From the NCBI GenBank assembly GCA_900759665.1, contig CAAEWE010000054.1, positions 1 to 14,064 of the forward strand: 14,064 nt of DNA, in the 5' to 3' direction. This stretch comes from Lachnospiraceae bacterium (GTDB lineage Bacteria > Bacillota > Clostridia > Lachnospirales > Lachnospiraceae). This document shows positions 1-8,900 of the stretch, in pieces. The first letter of the stretch is position 1; each line of letters begins with the position of its first letter. A program made the position numbers and the translations under genes. The notes under the pieces were generated by a model. The model did no database searches. It was not told where the DNA came from and saw nothing but the letters and a program-made list of their open reading frames with translations.

Positions 1-107
1 CGGGTATTCAGGCTCTTAAAAGCCAAAAATCATATTCAATACCCTCGAACATCAGAAACAGTCTGGGCATATTATAGTTCTTGGTGTGGGAAGTTGGAGT
101 GAGTAAT
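1..107 (+). repeat. Left copy of a dispersed element (truncated by window edge)
   Basis: This non-coding stretch upstream of the first gene matches the reverse complement of the right end of the window. From base 24 to base 107 the two align without gaps at about 59 of 84 positions (counted by eye). The conserved blocks are bases 24-36, 49-69 and 83-107, separated by poorly matching blocks of 12 and 13 bases. The CGGGTA at 1-6 also matches. Internally, GGGTATT (2-8) can pair with AATACCC (38-44), enclosing a small GGCT/AGCC hairpin (11-14 with 21-24), so the transcript could fold. I do not recognise the family. It may be an intergenic repeat of REP/MITE type or a decayed short coding fragment. 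Confidence 0.65.
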
Positions 108-134
108 ATAAAATATACCGATCAGGAGATACAC

Positions 135-1268
135 ATGAAAATAATCAACAGAAGATATCTGGCCGTACTATTGACCGTATGTATGATCATTGGCGGATGG
201 TCTGCCAGTCCGGATGCCGCCAGGGCAGCGACATTTGCAGAGATCAATCAGGACAGCGTATTTCTGAAACAGCCCGGCGGGAGCAGTCTGTGCACCCTGG
301 TAGCGGCTGCGATGATGGTGCGCAGGGGAGCGATGATGAATGGCAATGAAAACTGGGCATCTATATCTACGGACATGATGCGTTCCGCTGCATGGGTAGA
401 GGGAACCGGTCTGAAATGGAATTTTGTCTGTGGAGGGATGACAGTGGCTCATGGTGCGTTTTCCGGTTCGGCATCGGATCTGCAGGCAAAGCTAGCGGAG
501 CATCCGGAAGGAATCGTGTTATACAAGCAGAAAACGGATCAGCAGCATGCGATCCTGGTAACAGATTATACGGATGGTGTCTTTTATTGTGCGGATCCGT
601 CCGGAGCGGTTGCAGCGGGAAGGATACCGCTTTCCGATGCAAGCATTAAGATTGAGGATGCCAATTTTATCTGGTATATCAGCGATCCGGTGCTTTATCT
701 GACTGATGATTCCGGAAAGCAGATCCCTCATGTAGTGGACACTGCGAAGCCGGACAGTACACCAAAGCCGACGGCAACGGTCAGGCCGGCAGCAACGGCG
801 GGACCAAAGGTTACGTCTGCCACTAAACCGAAAACAACGACGAAACCAAAGAAAACTTCAGAGGCAAAGCCGGGAACCACGACGAAGCCAAAGAAAAACG
901 CAGAGACGAAACCCAAAACAACCGCGAAGCCAAAAGCAGACGGGAAGGAGGGGGAGTCCAAAAGTAATGGGAAGGTGACGGTTCCCGGCAAAGTAAAAGG
1001 GGTTAAGGTCACCAATAAAAAGAAAAAAACATTGACCATCACGTGGGAGAAGACGTCCGGAGCGAAGGGATATCAGGTGAGATTTGCTACCACCAGAAAG
1101 ATTCCCAAGGGGTCTGCTTTTGTGAATCTGACCGGACATAGAGCGGCATTGACAGACCTCAAAAAGGGGAGTGTTTTTTATGTGAAAGTACGTGCATATA
1201 AATTAAAGGGCAAAAAGAAAGTATTTGGAGCCTACAGTGGAATCCAAAAAGGAAAGGTTAAAAAATAA
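135..1268 (+). CDS. Secreted C39-like cysteine-protease-fold protein with a C-terminal Fn3-like domain
   Basis: The start is the ATG at 135, six bases after AGGAG (124-128). A TTG 54 bases upstream would place 18 residues before a clear signal peptide and is unlikely. The 377-residue product has a signal peptide (residues 1-31: basic start, hydrophobic 8-22, likely cleavage after ARA). Residues 35-185 resemble the papain-like C39 fold: Cys53 before a helix with AAAMM, His138 in QQHAILVTDY, and Asp154 in YCADPSG would form a Cys-His-Asp set. A Lys/Thr/Pro linker follows (about 205-280), then an Fn3-like domain (about 283-377, with PGKVKGVKVTN, GYQVRFAT and YVKVRAY). It probably acts outside the cell as a peptidase or binding protein. 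Activity and substrate are inference, because the usual CG after the nucleophile region is changed. Its stop is two bases before uvrC. No strong promoter is visible; TTGGTG (81-86) and TAATAT (104-109), 17 bases apart, are a weak candidate. Confidence 0.75.
   Translation: MKIINRRYLAVLLTVCMIIGGWSASPDAARAATFAEINQDSVFLKQPGGSSLCTLVAAAMMVRRGAMMNGNENWASISTDMMRSAAWVEGTGLKWNFVCGGMTVAHGAFSGSASDLQAKLAEHPEGIVLYKQKTDQQHAILVTDYTDGVFYCADPSGAVAAGRIPLSDASIKIEDANFIWYISDPVLYLTDDSGKQIPHVVDTAKPDSTPKPTATVRPAATAGPKVTSATKPKTTTKPKKTSEAKPGTTTKPKKNAETKPKTTAKPKADGKEGESKSNGKVTVPGKVKGVKVTNKKKKTLTITWEKTSGAKGYQVRFATTRKIPKGSAFVNLTGHRAALTDLKKGSVFYVKVRAYKLKGKKKVFGAYSGIQKGKVKK
825..950 (+). repeat. 42-base tandem repeats coding a Lys/Thr/Pro linker
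   Basis: Residues 231-244, 245-258 and 259-272 of the secreted protein are three imperfect copies of a 14-residue unit of the form KPxTTTKPKKxxEx; the last copy is the most diverged. The composition is that of a flexible, strongly basic, extracellular spacer between the catalytic-like and Fn3-like domains, possibly binding the anionic cell wall (inference). In-frame repeats like these can change in length between strains. Confidence 0.8.
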
Positions 1269-1270
1269 AC

Positions 1271-3193
1271 GTGTTTAATTTCGAGGAGGAGCTGAAAAAG
1301 CTGCCCGGCAAGCCCGGGGTATATCTTATGCATGATGCAAAAGATGCCATTATTTATGTGGGCAAGGCGGTCAGCCTCAAAAACAGGGTGCGGCAGTATT
1401 TTCAGCCAGGTAGAAATGTTTCGCCGAAGATAGAGAAAATGATATCCCAGATCGATCATTTTGAGTATATCATTACCGATTCCGAGGTGGAAGCTCTGGT
1501 TCTGGAGAGCAATCTGATCAAAGAACATCGTCCGAAATATAATACAATGCTCAAGGATGATAAAAGCTATCCTTTTATAAAAGCTACGGTTGGAGAGGAT
1601 TTTCCGAGACTGATCTTTTCCCGCCAGGAAAAGAGAGATAAATCGAAATACTTCGGTCCTTATACCAGTGCCGGCTCTGCAAAGGATACATTGGAGCTGC
1701 TGCGTAAGATATACCGTATCCGGAGCTGCCGGAGAAGTCTTCCGCGGGATATCGGGAAAGAACGACCCTGCCTGAATTATCATATTGGCCAGTGCGACGC
1801 TCCCTGTCAGGGGTATATTTCTTCGGAGGATTATAAGGAACATTTCCGGGAAGCATTAAAGATTCTGGAGGGCGATTATACAGGGGTGCTGCAGTATCTT
1901 CAGGAGAGGATGGCAGCGGCATCGGAAGCCATGCAGTTTGAGGAGGCAGCCCAGTACCGGGATCTGATGGAAAGCGTCCGGAAGGCATCGGTTCATCAGA
2001 AGATCACAGATTTTGATGGTCTTGACCGGGATATTATTGCTCTGGCGAAGGATCAAAGCGAAGCAGTGGTGCAGGTGTTCTTTATCCGGGAGGGACGGAT
2101 GATCGGCAGAGATCATTTTCATCTGAACGGGGTCGACGGAGCGAACCGTCAGGAAATATTACAGGCATTCATCAAACAGTTTTATGCGGGAACACCTTTT
2201 ATTCCCAAAGAACTCATGATAGAATATGAGATAGAGGATGCGGAAGTAATAGCCAGATGGCTTAGTGAACGCCGGGGGGATAAGGTGAGGATCCTTGTGC
2301 CCAGAAAAGGACAGAAGGAACGTCTGGTGGAGCTGGCACACAAAAACGCCATACTGGTACTGGAACAGGATGTCCAGAAGATCCGGCGTGCTGAGGAACG
2401 CACCATTGGTGCCATGCAGGAGATATGTTCCTGGATCGGCATTACGGGAGTGCATCGTGTGGAATCCTATGATATTTCCAATATCAGCGGATTTCAGTCG
2501 GTAGGATCCATGGTCGTATTTGAGGACGGAAGTCCACGTAAAAGCGACTACCGGAAGTTCCGGATCAAAACAGTGCAGGGACCGGACGATTATGCCAGCA
2601 TGAGAGAGGTCCTTACCAGACGGTTTGAGCATGGTCTTGCAGAGGAGAAAAAACTGGCCGGGCAGGAACTTACCGGAGAAAACACAGGCTTTACCCGCTA
2701 TCCGGATCTGATCATGATGGATGGAGGAAAGGGGCAGGTTCACATTGCGGAACAGGTACTGGAGCATCTTCATCTGGCGATCCCGGTCTGTGGTATGGTA
2801 AAGGATGACCGGCACCGTACCAGAGGCATTTATTTTCAGGGGCAGGAGCTTCCGATTGATATCAACAGTGAAGGGTTTCACCTGATGACAAGGATACAGG
2901 ATGAGGTACACCGGTTTGCTATTGAGTATCACCGCTCTCTTCGGAGCAAAGTGCAGGTAAAGTCCATTCTGGATGATATCCCGGGAATCGGAGAGAAGAG
3001 ACGCAGGGCATTAATGAAGAGGTTTGGCTCCATAGAAGCAGTACGGAGTGCAGACATAGAGGAGTTGGCACAGACAGAAACAATGAACCTGGGGGCAGCC
3101 CGGAAGGTATATGAGTTTTTTCATCCGGTAACGGATGATGCAGATGGGCACAACACACAATATAAAGGAGAGAAGAATGGCAGAGACATATAG
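1271..3193 (+). CDS. uvrC: UvrABC system protein C (excinuclease subunit)
   Basis: UvrC makes both incisions in nucleotide excision repair after UvrA/UvrB find the lesion. The 640-residue protein is full length. The GIY-YIG nuclease domain is at about 14-95 (GVYLM then IIYVGKA), for the 3' cut. Cys153, Cys167, Cys175 and Cys179 are spaced like the iron-sulphur cluster ligands reported for UvrC. The UVR motif that contacts UvrB is at about 199-236. The RNase H-like 5' nuclease has Asp401 (ESYDISN), Asp439/440 (GPDDY), Asp484 (MMDGGKGQ) and His547 (DEVHRFAI). Helix-hairpin-helix motifs lie at about 565-615 (IPGIGEKRRRALMKRFGS). The start is GTG at 1271, two bases after the previous stop, and it places MFNFEEELKKLPGKPGVYLM exactly where UvrC proteins begin. 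Its ribosome site is weak (GGAAAGG at 1251-1257, 13 bases away), so translational coupling to the upstream gene is likely. Its last 17 bases overlap hprK. Confidence 0.98.
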   Translation: MFNFEEELKKLPGKPGVYLMHDAKDAIIYVGKAVSLKNRVRQYFQPGRNVSPKIEKMISQIDHFEYIITDSEVEALVLESNLIKEHRPKYNTMLKDDKSYPFIKATVGEDFPRLIFSRQEKRDKSKYFGPYTSAGSAKDTLELLRKIYRIRSCRRSLPRDIGKERPCLNYHIGQCDAPCQGYISSEDYKEHFREALKILEGDYTGVLQYLQERMAAASEAMQFEEAAQYRDLMESVRKASVHQKITDFDGLDRDIIALAKDQSEAVVQVFFIREGRMIGRDHFHLNGVDGANRQEILQAFIKQFYAGTPFIPKELMIEYEIEDAEVIARWLSERRGDKVRILVPRKGQKERLVELAHKNAILVLEQDVQKIRRAEERTIGAMQEICSWIGITGVHRVESYDISNISGFQSVGSMVVFEDGSPRKSDYRKFRIKTVQGPDDYASMREVLTRRFEHGLAEEKKLAGQELTGENTGFTRYPDLIMMDGGKGQVHIAEQVLEHLHLAIPVCGMVKDDRHRTRGIYFQGQELPIDINSEGFHLMTRIQDEVHRFAIEYHRSLRSKVQVKSILDDIPGIGEKRRRALMKRFGSIEAVRSADIEELAQTETMNLGAARKVYEFFHPVTDDADGHNTQYKGEKNGRDI

Positions 3194-4136
3194 TGTATCA
3201 TTAGAGAAACTGATCGAGCAGATGGAACTGGAAAATGTTACCGGAGATGTAGATGTTTCTAGGATTGAGATCGTGCAGACGGATGTCAATCGTCCGGCAC
3301 TGCAGTTAGCCGGATTTTTTGATTATTTTGATTCCGGAAGGATTCAGATCATTGGTCACGTAGAGCATACTTACATGGAGCAGAAGGGGTTAGATTATAC
3401 GCTGGAAATGATGGAGATCATCATGGCAGGCAGCGAGCGTCATACAAAGCCGCCGTGCATCGTATTTTGCCGGGATCTGTATATTGACGAGAAGCTGATC
3501 CAGCTTGCCAGCAAGTATCAGGTGCCATTGCTGCGCACCAAAAAGGAGACCAATGCATTCATGGCGGAGGTGATCCGCTGGCTTAACGTAGAGCTGGCAC
3601 CTCGCTGCAGCGTTCATGGAGTATTATTGGATCTTTTTGGTGAGGGTGTTCTGATCATGGGCGAGAGTGGTATCGGTAAATCTGAGGTTGCATTGGAGCT
3701 GATCCACAGAGGCCATCGTCTTGTATCGGACGATGTGGTGGAGATCAAGAAGGTCAGTGATGCTTCCCTGATCGGAAGTGCACCGGATATCACCCGGCAT
3801 TTTATCGAGCTTCGTGGAATCGGTATCATTGACGCCAAGACATTGTTTGGTGTCGAGAGCGTAAAAAATGAGCAGGAGATCAATCTTGTCATCAAGCTGG
3901 AGGAATACAACAAAAATCAGGAATATGACCGGCTGGGGCTGGAGGAGCAGTATATTGAATTCCTTGGTAATAAGGTGGTATGCCATTCCATTCCGATCCG
4001 TCCGGGGCGTAACTGTGCCATTATCTGTGAGTCGGCGGCTGTCAACTACAGACAGAAAAAGATGGGCTACAATGCAGCATTGGAGCTTTATAACCGTGTA
4101 ACCAACAATATTGCGGAGAAAACACAGAAGAAATAA
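3177..4136 (+). CDS. hprK: HPr kinase/phosphorylase
   Basis: This bifunctional enzyme phosphorylates and dephosphorylates HPr at Ser46, linking sugar uptake and energy state to carbon catabolite control in Firmicutes. The start chosen is the ATG at 3177, preceded by AAGGAGAG (3165-3172). An in-frame ATG at 3135 would add 14 residues and lacks such a site. The 319-residue product has the usual N-terminal domain (about 1-130). In the kinase domain His147 (SVHGVL) precedes Walker A GESGIGKS (162-169), followed by LVSDDVVEI (182-190) and the family signature IELRGIGIID (210-219). The C-terminal helical part is complete. It overlaps the end of uvrC by 17 bases, an arrangement also seen in other Clostridia. 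The HPr gene itself is not in the window. Confidence 0.97.
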   Translation: MAETYSVSLEKLIEQMELENVTGDVDVSRIEIVQTDVNRPALQLAGFFDYFDSGRIQIIGHVEHTYMEQKGLDYTLEMMEIIMAGSERHTKPPCIVFCRDLYIDEKLIQLASKYQVPLLRTKKETNAFMAEVIRWLNVELAPRCSVHGVLLDLFGEGVLIMGESGIGKSEVALELIHRGHRLVSDDVVEIKKVSDASLIGSAPDITRHFIELRGIGIIDAKTLFGVESVKNEQEINLVIKLEEYNKNQEYDRLGLEEQYIEFLGNKVVCHSIPIRPGRNCAIICESAAVNYRQKKMGYNAALELYNRVTNNIAEKTQKK

Positions 4137-4175
4137 GGCTGGGATGAAATTTAAGCTGGAAGGGAGAATGTATTT

Positions 4176-5312
4176 ATGAAATTTGTAAAATCAGATGATT
4201 TAAAATTGGGGATGCGTCTGGCGAAGCCGATCTACAACCGGGATGGTGTTATGCTTTATGAGCGTAATTCCAAGCTCACCAGACAGGGTATTGTAAGTAT
4301 ACAGAACTTTGGACTGATCGGGGTGTATATTCTGGAGCCGGCCGAGCCGGTGCCGCCAATGTCCGCTGATGATATTGAATTCGAGAGGTTTCAGGCAATG
4401 TCGATCTTTACCATCCGGGAGATTCTGGATGCGGTCACAAAGCAGCAGGAGGCAAAGGGAATGTATCAGTTTGCCAACCAGATCCTGCGGCGGTATGGCA
4501 GCTTAAATCATAAGATCAGTTTTGTACAGAATCTCAGAAGTAATGAGGACTACGTCTATAAACACTCACTGAATACAGCTGTGCTGTGTGCTATGATGTC
4601 ACACCGTCTGAACATGGAGTTTAAGCAACAGTTAGATGTTGTAGTGGCAGCGATCCTCCATGATGTGGGAAGTCTTTTGATCCCACCGCACATCCGCAGA
4701 AAACGTAAAAATGAGATTACGCCGGAAGACGAAAAGAAGATCCGTACTTACCATTATGCGGCGGTTCAGCTGATCGACAATGATTATGATCTGGATCCTG
4801 AGATCAAGAGAACCGTGAAAGGGATCATTAACGAACTGCATCATACAAACGGGGATGATGCAGCTACATATAAATCATTAAATATAGACATACTGAAAGT
4901 AGCTTATGCATACGATTCCATGACAGCAATGAATTTTGAGGAGGAACCAACCTCCGAGATCGCAGCCGTCAGAACGCTGCTGGATCCGGAGCAGGGATTT
5001 GCACCGGAGGTAGTAACTGCGTTGATCCAGAGTATCAACATTTTACAGCCGGGTGTCTGCGTGGAGTTTACCAACGGGGATAAAGGACTGGTTGTTTCTT
5101 CCAATGACGAGGATGTTCTGGAGCCTGAGATCCTTTCCTTCCGCACCAATGAGATCTACAATATGGCAGATCCTGAGGTGGCAGCCAAGGTACAGATTCG
5201 TGATATTATGAAGACCATGGATAACCGCCATGTGGTCAACAAAGAGCTTCTGGCAGATTATCAGGGCAGGACTGTTCGTATGGGAGAGAAACTGACACAC
5301 AAGAATTATTAA
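4176..5312 (+). CDS. HD-GYP-like protein with HD metal site but no GYP motif
   Basis: HD-GYP proteins are metal-dependent phosphodiesterases that hydrolyse cyclic di-GMP. This 378-residue protein starts at the ATG at 4176 after AGGGAG (4161-4166). Residues 1-55 are the small N-terminal domain typical of the family (KSDDLKLGMRLAKPIYN, then a GVYILEP strand). The HD core spans about 115-290 with His130, His162-Asp163, His193, His222-His223 and Asp247 in the expected order, so the metal ligands look intact. Two hallmarks are lost: HDxGK reads HDVGS, and the HHExxDGxGYP segment reads HHTNGDDAATYKS. The C-terminal tail (about 291-378) resembles the OB-like end of related proteins (GVCVEFTNGDKGLVV). 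It could be a phosphodiesterase with altered specificity or a ligand sensor. It sits between hprK and pth with short gaps (39 and 11 bases), so it is probably co-expressed. No GGDEF gene is nearby. Confidence 0.85.
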   Translation: MKFVKSDDLKLGMRLAKPIYNRDGVMLYERNSKLTRQGIVSIQNFGLIGVYILEPAEPVPPMSADDIEFERFQAMSIFTIREILDAVTKQQEAKGMYQFANQILRRYGSLNHKISFVQNLRSNEDYVYKHSLNTAVLCAMMSHRLNMEFKQQLDVVVAAILHDVGSLLIPPHIRRKRKNEITPEDEKKIRTYHYAAVQLIDNDYDLDPEIKRTVKGIINELHHTNGDDAATYKSLNIDILKVAYAYDSMTAMNFEEEPTSEIAAVRTLLDPEQGFAPEVVTALIQSINILQPGVCVEFTNGDKGLVVSSNDEDVLEPEILSFRTNEIYNMADPEVAAKVQIRDIMKTMDNRHVVNKELLADYQGRTVRMGEKLTHKNY

Positions 5313-5323
5313 AGGACAGAGAA

Positions 5324-5890
5324 ATGTATATAATAGTAGGTTTAGGAAACCCGGAACGTCGATATGACGGAACACGACACAATATTGGATTTTCAGCACT
5401 TACCGTGCTTGCGGACACATACGGGATTTCCATGGATATCAAAAAGCACAAGGCAGTCTGTGGCAAGGGCGTGATCGAGGGACACAAGGTTCTTCTTGCC
5501 ATGCCACAGACGTATATGAATCTCAGCGGAGAGAGCGTCCGGGAACTGGTGGATTATTATAAGATCGATCCGGAAGAGGAGCTGATCGTGATCTATGATG
5601 ATATTAATCTGGCTCCGGGCAAGCTTCGTATCCGTCCAAAGGGAAGTGCCGGCGGACATAATGGTATCAAAAATATTATCGCTCATCTGGGGACACAGTT
5701 TTTTCCAAGGATCCGTGTCGGAGTTGGAGAAAAGCCGAAGGGATGGGATCTGGCAGACTATGTGCTGGGCAGATTTGCCAAAGAGGAGGAACCGGTGATC
5801 CGGGAAGCACTGGACAAGACAGTGAAGGCGTGCTGTGAGATCATGGCGGAGGACGTAAACTCGGCAATGAACAAATATAACAATAAATAA
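5324..5890 (+). CDS. pth: Peptidyl-tRNA hydrolase
   Basis: Pth cleaves the ester between peptide and tRNA in prematurely released peptidyl-tRNAs, recycling tRNA in the cytoplasm. The 188-residue product has the usual length and all key residues: Asn9 (VGLGNP), catalytic His19 (TRHNIGF), Asn66 (MPQTYMNLSG), Asp92 (IYDDINLAPG) and Asn113 in the glycine-rich KGSAGGHNG segment. The ATG at 5324 follows AAGGA (5312-5316), which overlaps the stop codon of the preceding gene, so the two are probably translationally linked. mfd follows 18 bases downstream. In Bacillus subtilis pth and mfd are separated by the small gene fin; here nothing lies between them. Confidence 0.98.
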   Translation: MYIIVGLGNPERRYDGTRHNIGFSALTVLADTYGISMDIKKHKAVCGKGVIEGHKVLLAMPQTYMNLSGESVRELVDYYKIDPEEELIVIYDDINLAPGKLRIRPKGSAGGHNGIKNIIAHLGTQFFPRIRVGVGEKPKGWDLADYVLGRFAKEEEPVIREALDKTVKACCEIMAEDVNSAMNKYNNK

Positions 5891-5908
5891 TCGAAAGGAA
5901 ATCCAGTC

Positions 5909-8900
5909 ATGGAAACGCTATGGAAACCTCTGGAGGAGTTAAATGCTTATGGCAGTGCCAGAGAATGTATTGAGCGGGGCAGAATGCCGATTCAGATCTC
6001 GGGCTGTATTGATGGTCAGAAAAGCCACATCATCAGTGGACTGTCACAGGCAAAGAAGTGGACCGTGATCATTGCCGCTGACGAAAAGAAAGCGAGAGAG
6101 ATCCTGGCAGATTACCGGATGTATGACAGAAATGCTGTGTTCTACCCGGCAAAGGATGTGATCTTTTACAGTGCGGATGTCCACGGGAATGCCGTGGAGA
6201 CAGAACGGCTGAAGACAATTAAATCATTATTGGATCAAGAGGGCGGCACAGTGGTCACCACCATGACGGCGGGGATGGAATATGTGCAGTCCTTATCTGT
6301 CTATGAGAAATCAAGACGCCACATCCGGGAGGGGGCACAGGTGGATCTGGAAGAGCTTTGCAGGGCACTGGCCGATATGGGATACGAACGGCAGAGCCAG
6401 GTGGAGCAGCCGGGACAATATTCTGTCCGGGGAGGGATTCTGGATATTTATCCGCCAACCGAGGACTGTCCGTACCGTGTCGAGTTGTGGGGGGATGAGG
6501 TGGATACCATCCGTTCCTTTGATGTGGAAAGCCAGCGTTCCATTGAGCGGATGGAGGAGCTTACGATCTTTTCGGCAATGGAGATCATTCTGAATGAGGA
6601 ACAGATGCGTCAGGGGTTTGAAAGGATCCGCAAAGAGCAGGAAAAGCTTCAGGCAAAGTTCCGGAAAGCAAAGGAGTTTGAGGCGTATAACCGCCTGAAT
6701 GATACGATACGCGAGTGGAAGGAACGGCTGGAATATACCCGGAGTGGAGCCGGGCTGGAAAGCTTTCTTCTGTATTTCGACAGTACGGCGGGGTCTTTTT
6801 TTGACTTTTTTGACACAGATGAGACGATGTTTGTTGTCGATGAACCGATCCGTTGTCTGGAGGCCATGGAGGCGGTCGAGGCAGAGTTCCGGGAAAGTAT
6901 GGAAAGCCGCCTGCAGAAGGGACTGATCCTTCCGGGGCAGATGAAAGTGCTTTACAGTGCCGGCACAGTACAGGCACTTCTGCTGCAGAAGGGAACGGTT
7001 TATCTGTCTATGTTAGACGGGCTTCCTGCGGATATACAGGTGAAGGAAAGCTTTCATCTCCAGTGTCAGGCGGCTGCTTCCTATAATAAGCACTTTGAAC
7101 TTCTGGTAGATGACATGAAGAAATGGAAGCAGCAGGGATACAGGATCCTGATGCTTTGTGCATCCAGAACCAGAGCAAAGCGTCTGGCGGGAGATTTTCA
7201 GGAATATGATATTCCGGCATTTTACCGGGAGACGCTGGATCGGGAATTACAGCCTGGGGAGATCATGGTGAGTTATGGGCGTCTTTCCAGAGGATTTGCC
7301 TATACACAGCTTAGGTTTGTTGTGGTTACGGAGAGTGATGTCTTTGGAAACCGGACAAAGAGCAGACGGAAACGTCAGAAGCAGTATAACGGGCAGGTGA
7401 TCCAGAGTTTTAACGAACTGAACGTGGGGGATTACGTGATCCATGAAAATCATGGACTGGGAATCTACCGGGGAATTGAAAAGATCAAGGTAGACAATGT
7501 TGCCAAGGACTTTGTCAAGATCGAGTACGGGGATGGAGGAAACCTTTATGTTCCGGCTTCGGCACTGGATGTTCTCCAGAAATATGCCAGCCAGGACGCT
7601 GCCAAAAAGCCAAAGCTTAATAAGCTCAACACCATGGAATGGAAAAAGACCAAGACGAGAGTACGCGGTGCCGTGAAGGAGATTGCAAAAGAGCTTGTAG
7701 AGCTTTATGCAAAGCGGCAGGAGCAGCCGGGATATCAGTTTAGCCCCGATACGGTATGGCAGACAGAGTTTGAAGAAATGTTTCCCTATGAGGAGACGGC
7801 AGACCAGTTGGATGCCATTGCAGCTACGAAGCGTGATATGGAGAGCAGCCGGGTCATGGATCGTCTGATCTGCGGTGATGTGGGTTATGGCAAAACGGAG
7901 GTCGCCATCCGTGCAGCGTTTAAAGCGGTCAATGATAACAAACAGGTGGCATTTCTGGTGCCGACCACCATACTGGCCCAGCAGCATTATAATACGATCC
8001 GGGAGCGTCTCGGGGACTATCCGATCAATGTAGAAATGATGTCCCGGTTCCGCACACCGGCCCAGCAGAAAAAGACCATAGAGAAGCTGAAACGGGGTGA
8101 GGTGGATATTGTCATCGGCACGCATCGTCTGTTGTCGAAGGATGTGGCATTTAAGGATCTTGGTCTTTTGATCGTTGATGAGGAGCAGCGGTTTGGCGTG
8201 ACCCACAAGGAGAAGATCAAGCAGATGAAGGGGGATGTGGATGTGCTGACACTTTCAGCGACGCCGATCCCACGAACTCTTCATATGAGTCTGGTAGGGA
8301 TCCGTGACATGAGTGTACTGGAAGAACCTCCGGTGGACCGGCTGCCGATCCAGACCTTCGTGATGGAACATAGCAGCGAGATCATCCGGGAAGCCATCAA
8401 CCGGGAGCTTGTACGTGGTGGTCAGGTATATTATGTATATAACCGTGTCCATAATATTGACGAGGTAGCGATGGAAGTTGCCAGGCTGGTACCGGATGCC
8501 AATGTTGCATTTGCCCATGGGCAGATGAGTGAAAGAGAACTGGAGCGCATTATGATGAGCTTCATTCAGGGGGAGATTGATGTACTGATCGCCACCACGA
8601 TCATAGAAACAGGGCTTGACATCTCCAATGTAAATACTATTATTATAGACAATGCAGATCAGATGGGATTGTCCCAGCTTTATCAGTTGAGAGGGCGTGT
8701 GGGACGATCCAACCGCACCGCATATGCATTTCTGATGTACAAGAAGGACAAGATTCTCCGGGAAGTTGCGGAAAAGCGTCTGGAGGCGATCCGGGAGTAC
8801 ACGGATCTGGGTTCAGGGATCAAGGTTGCAATGCGTGATCTGGAGATCCGTGGTGCAGGAAATCTGCTGGGAGCGGCACAGTCCGGACATATGGAGGCGG

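Noticed and set aside
81..134. TTG start giving an 18-residue N-terminal extension of the secreted protein
   Set aside because: The ATG at 135 has a well-spaced AGGAG and begins a proper signal peptide; the extension lies in the dispersed element and would spoil the signal sequence.
2159..2932. Reverse-strand open frame of about 257 codons within uvrC
   Set aside because: It lies opposite the conserved UvrC endonuclease domain and has no domain or ribosome-site support.
3135..3176. Upstream ATG start for hprK
   Set aside because: No ribosome site precedes it, and the ATG at 3177 has AAGGAGAG and gives the usual HprK length.
7247..8206. Reverse-strand open frame of about 319 codons within mfd
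   Set aside because: The + strand carries intact, essential Mfd helicase motifs across the same bases; the reverse product shows no recognisable domain.
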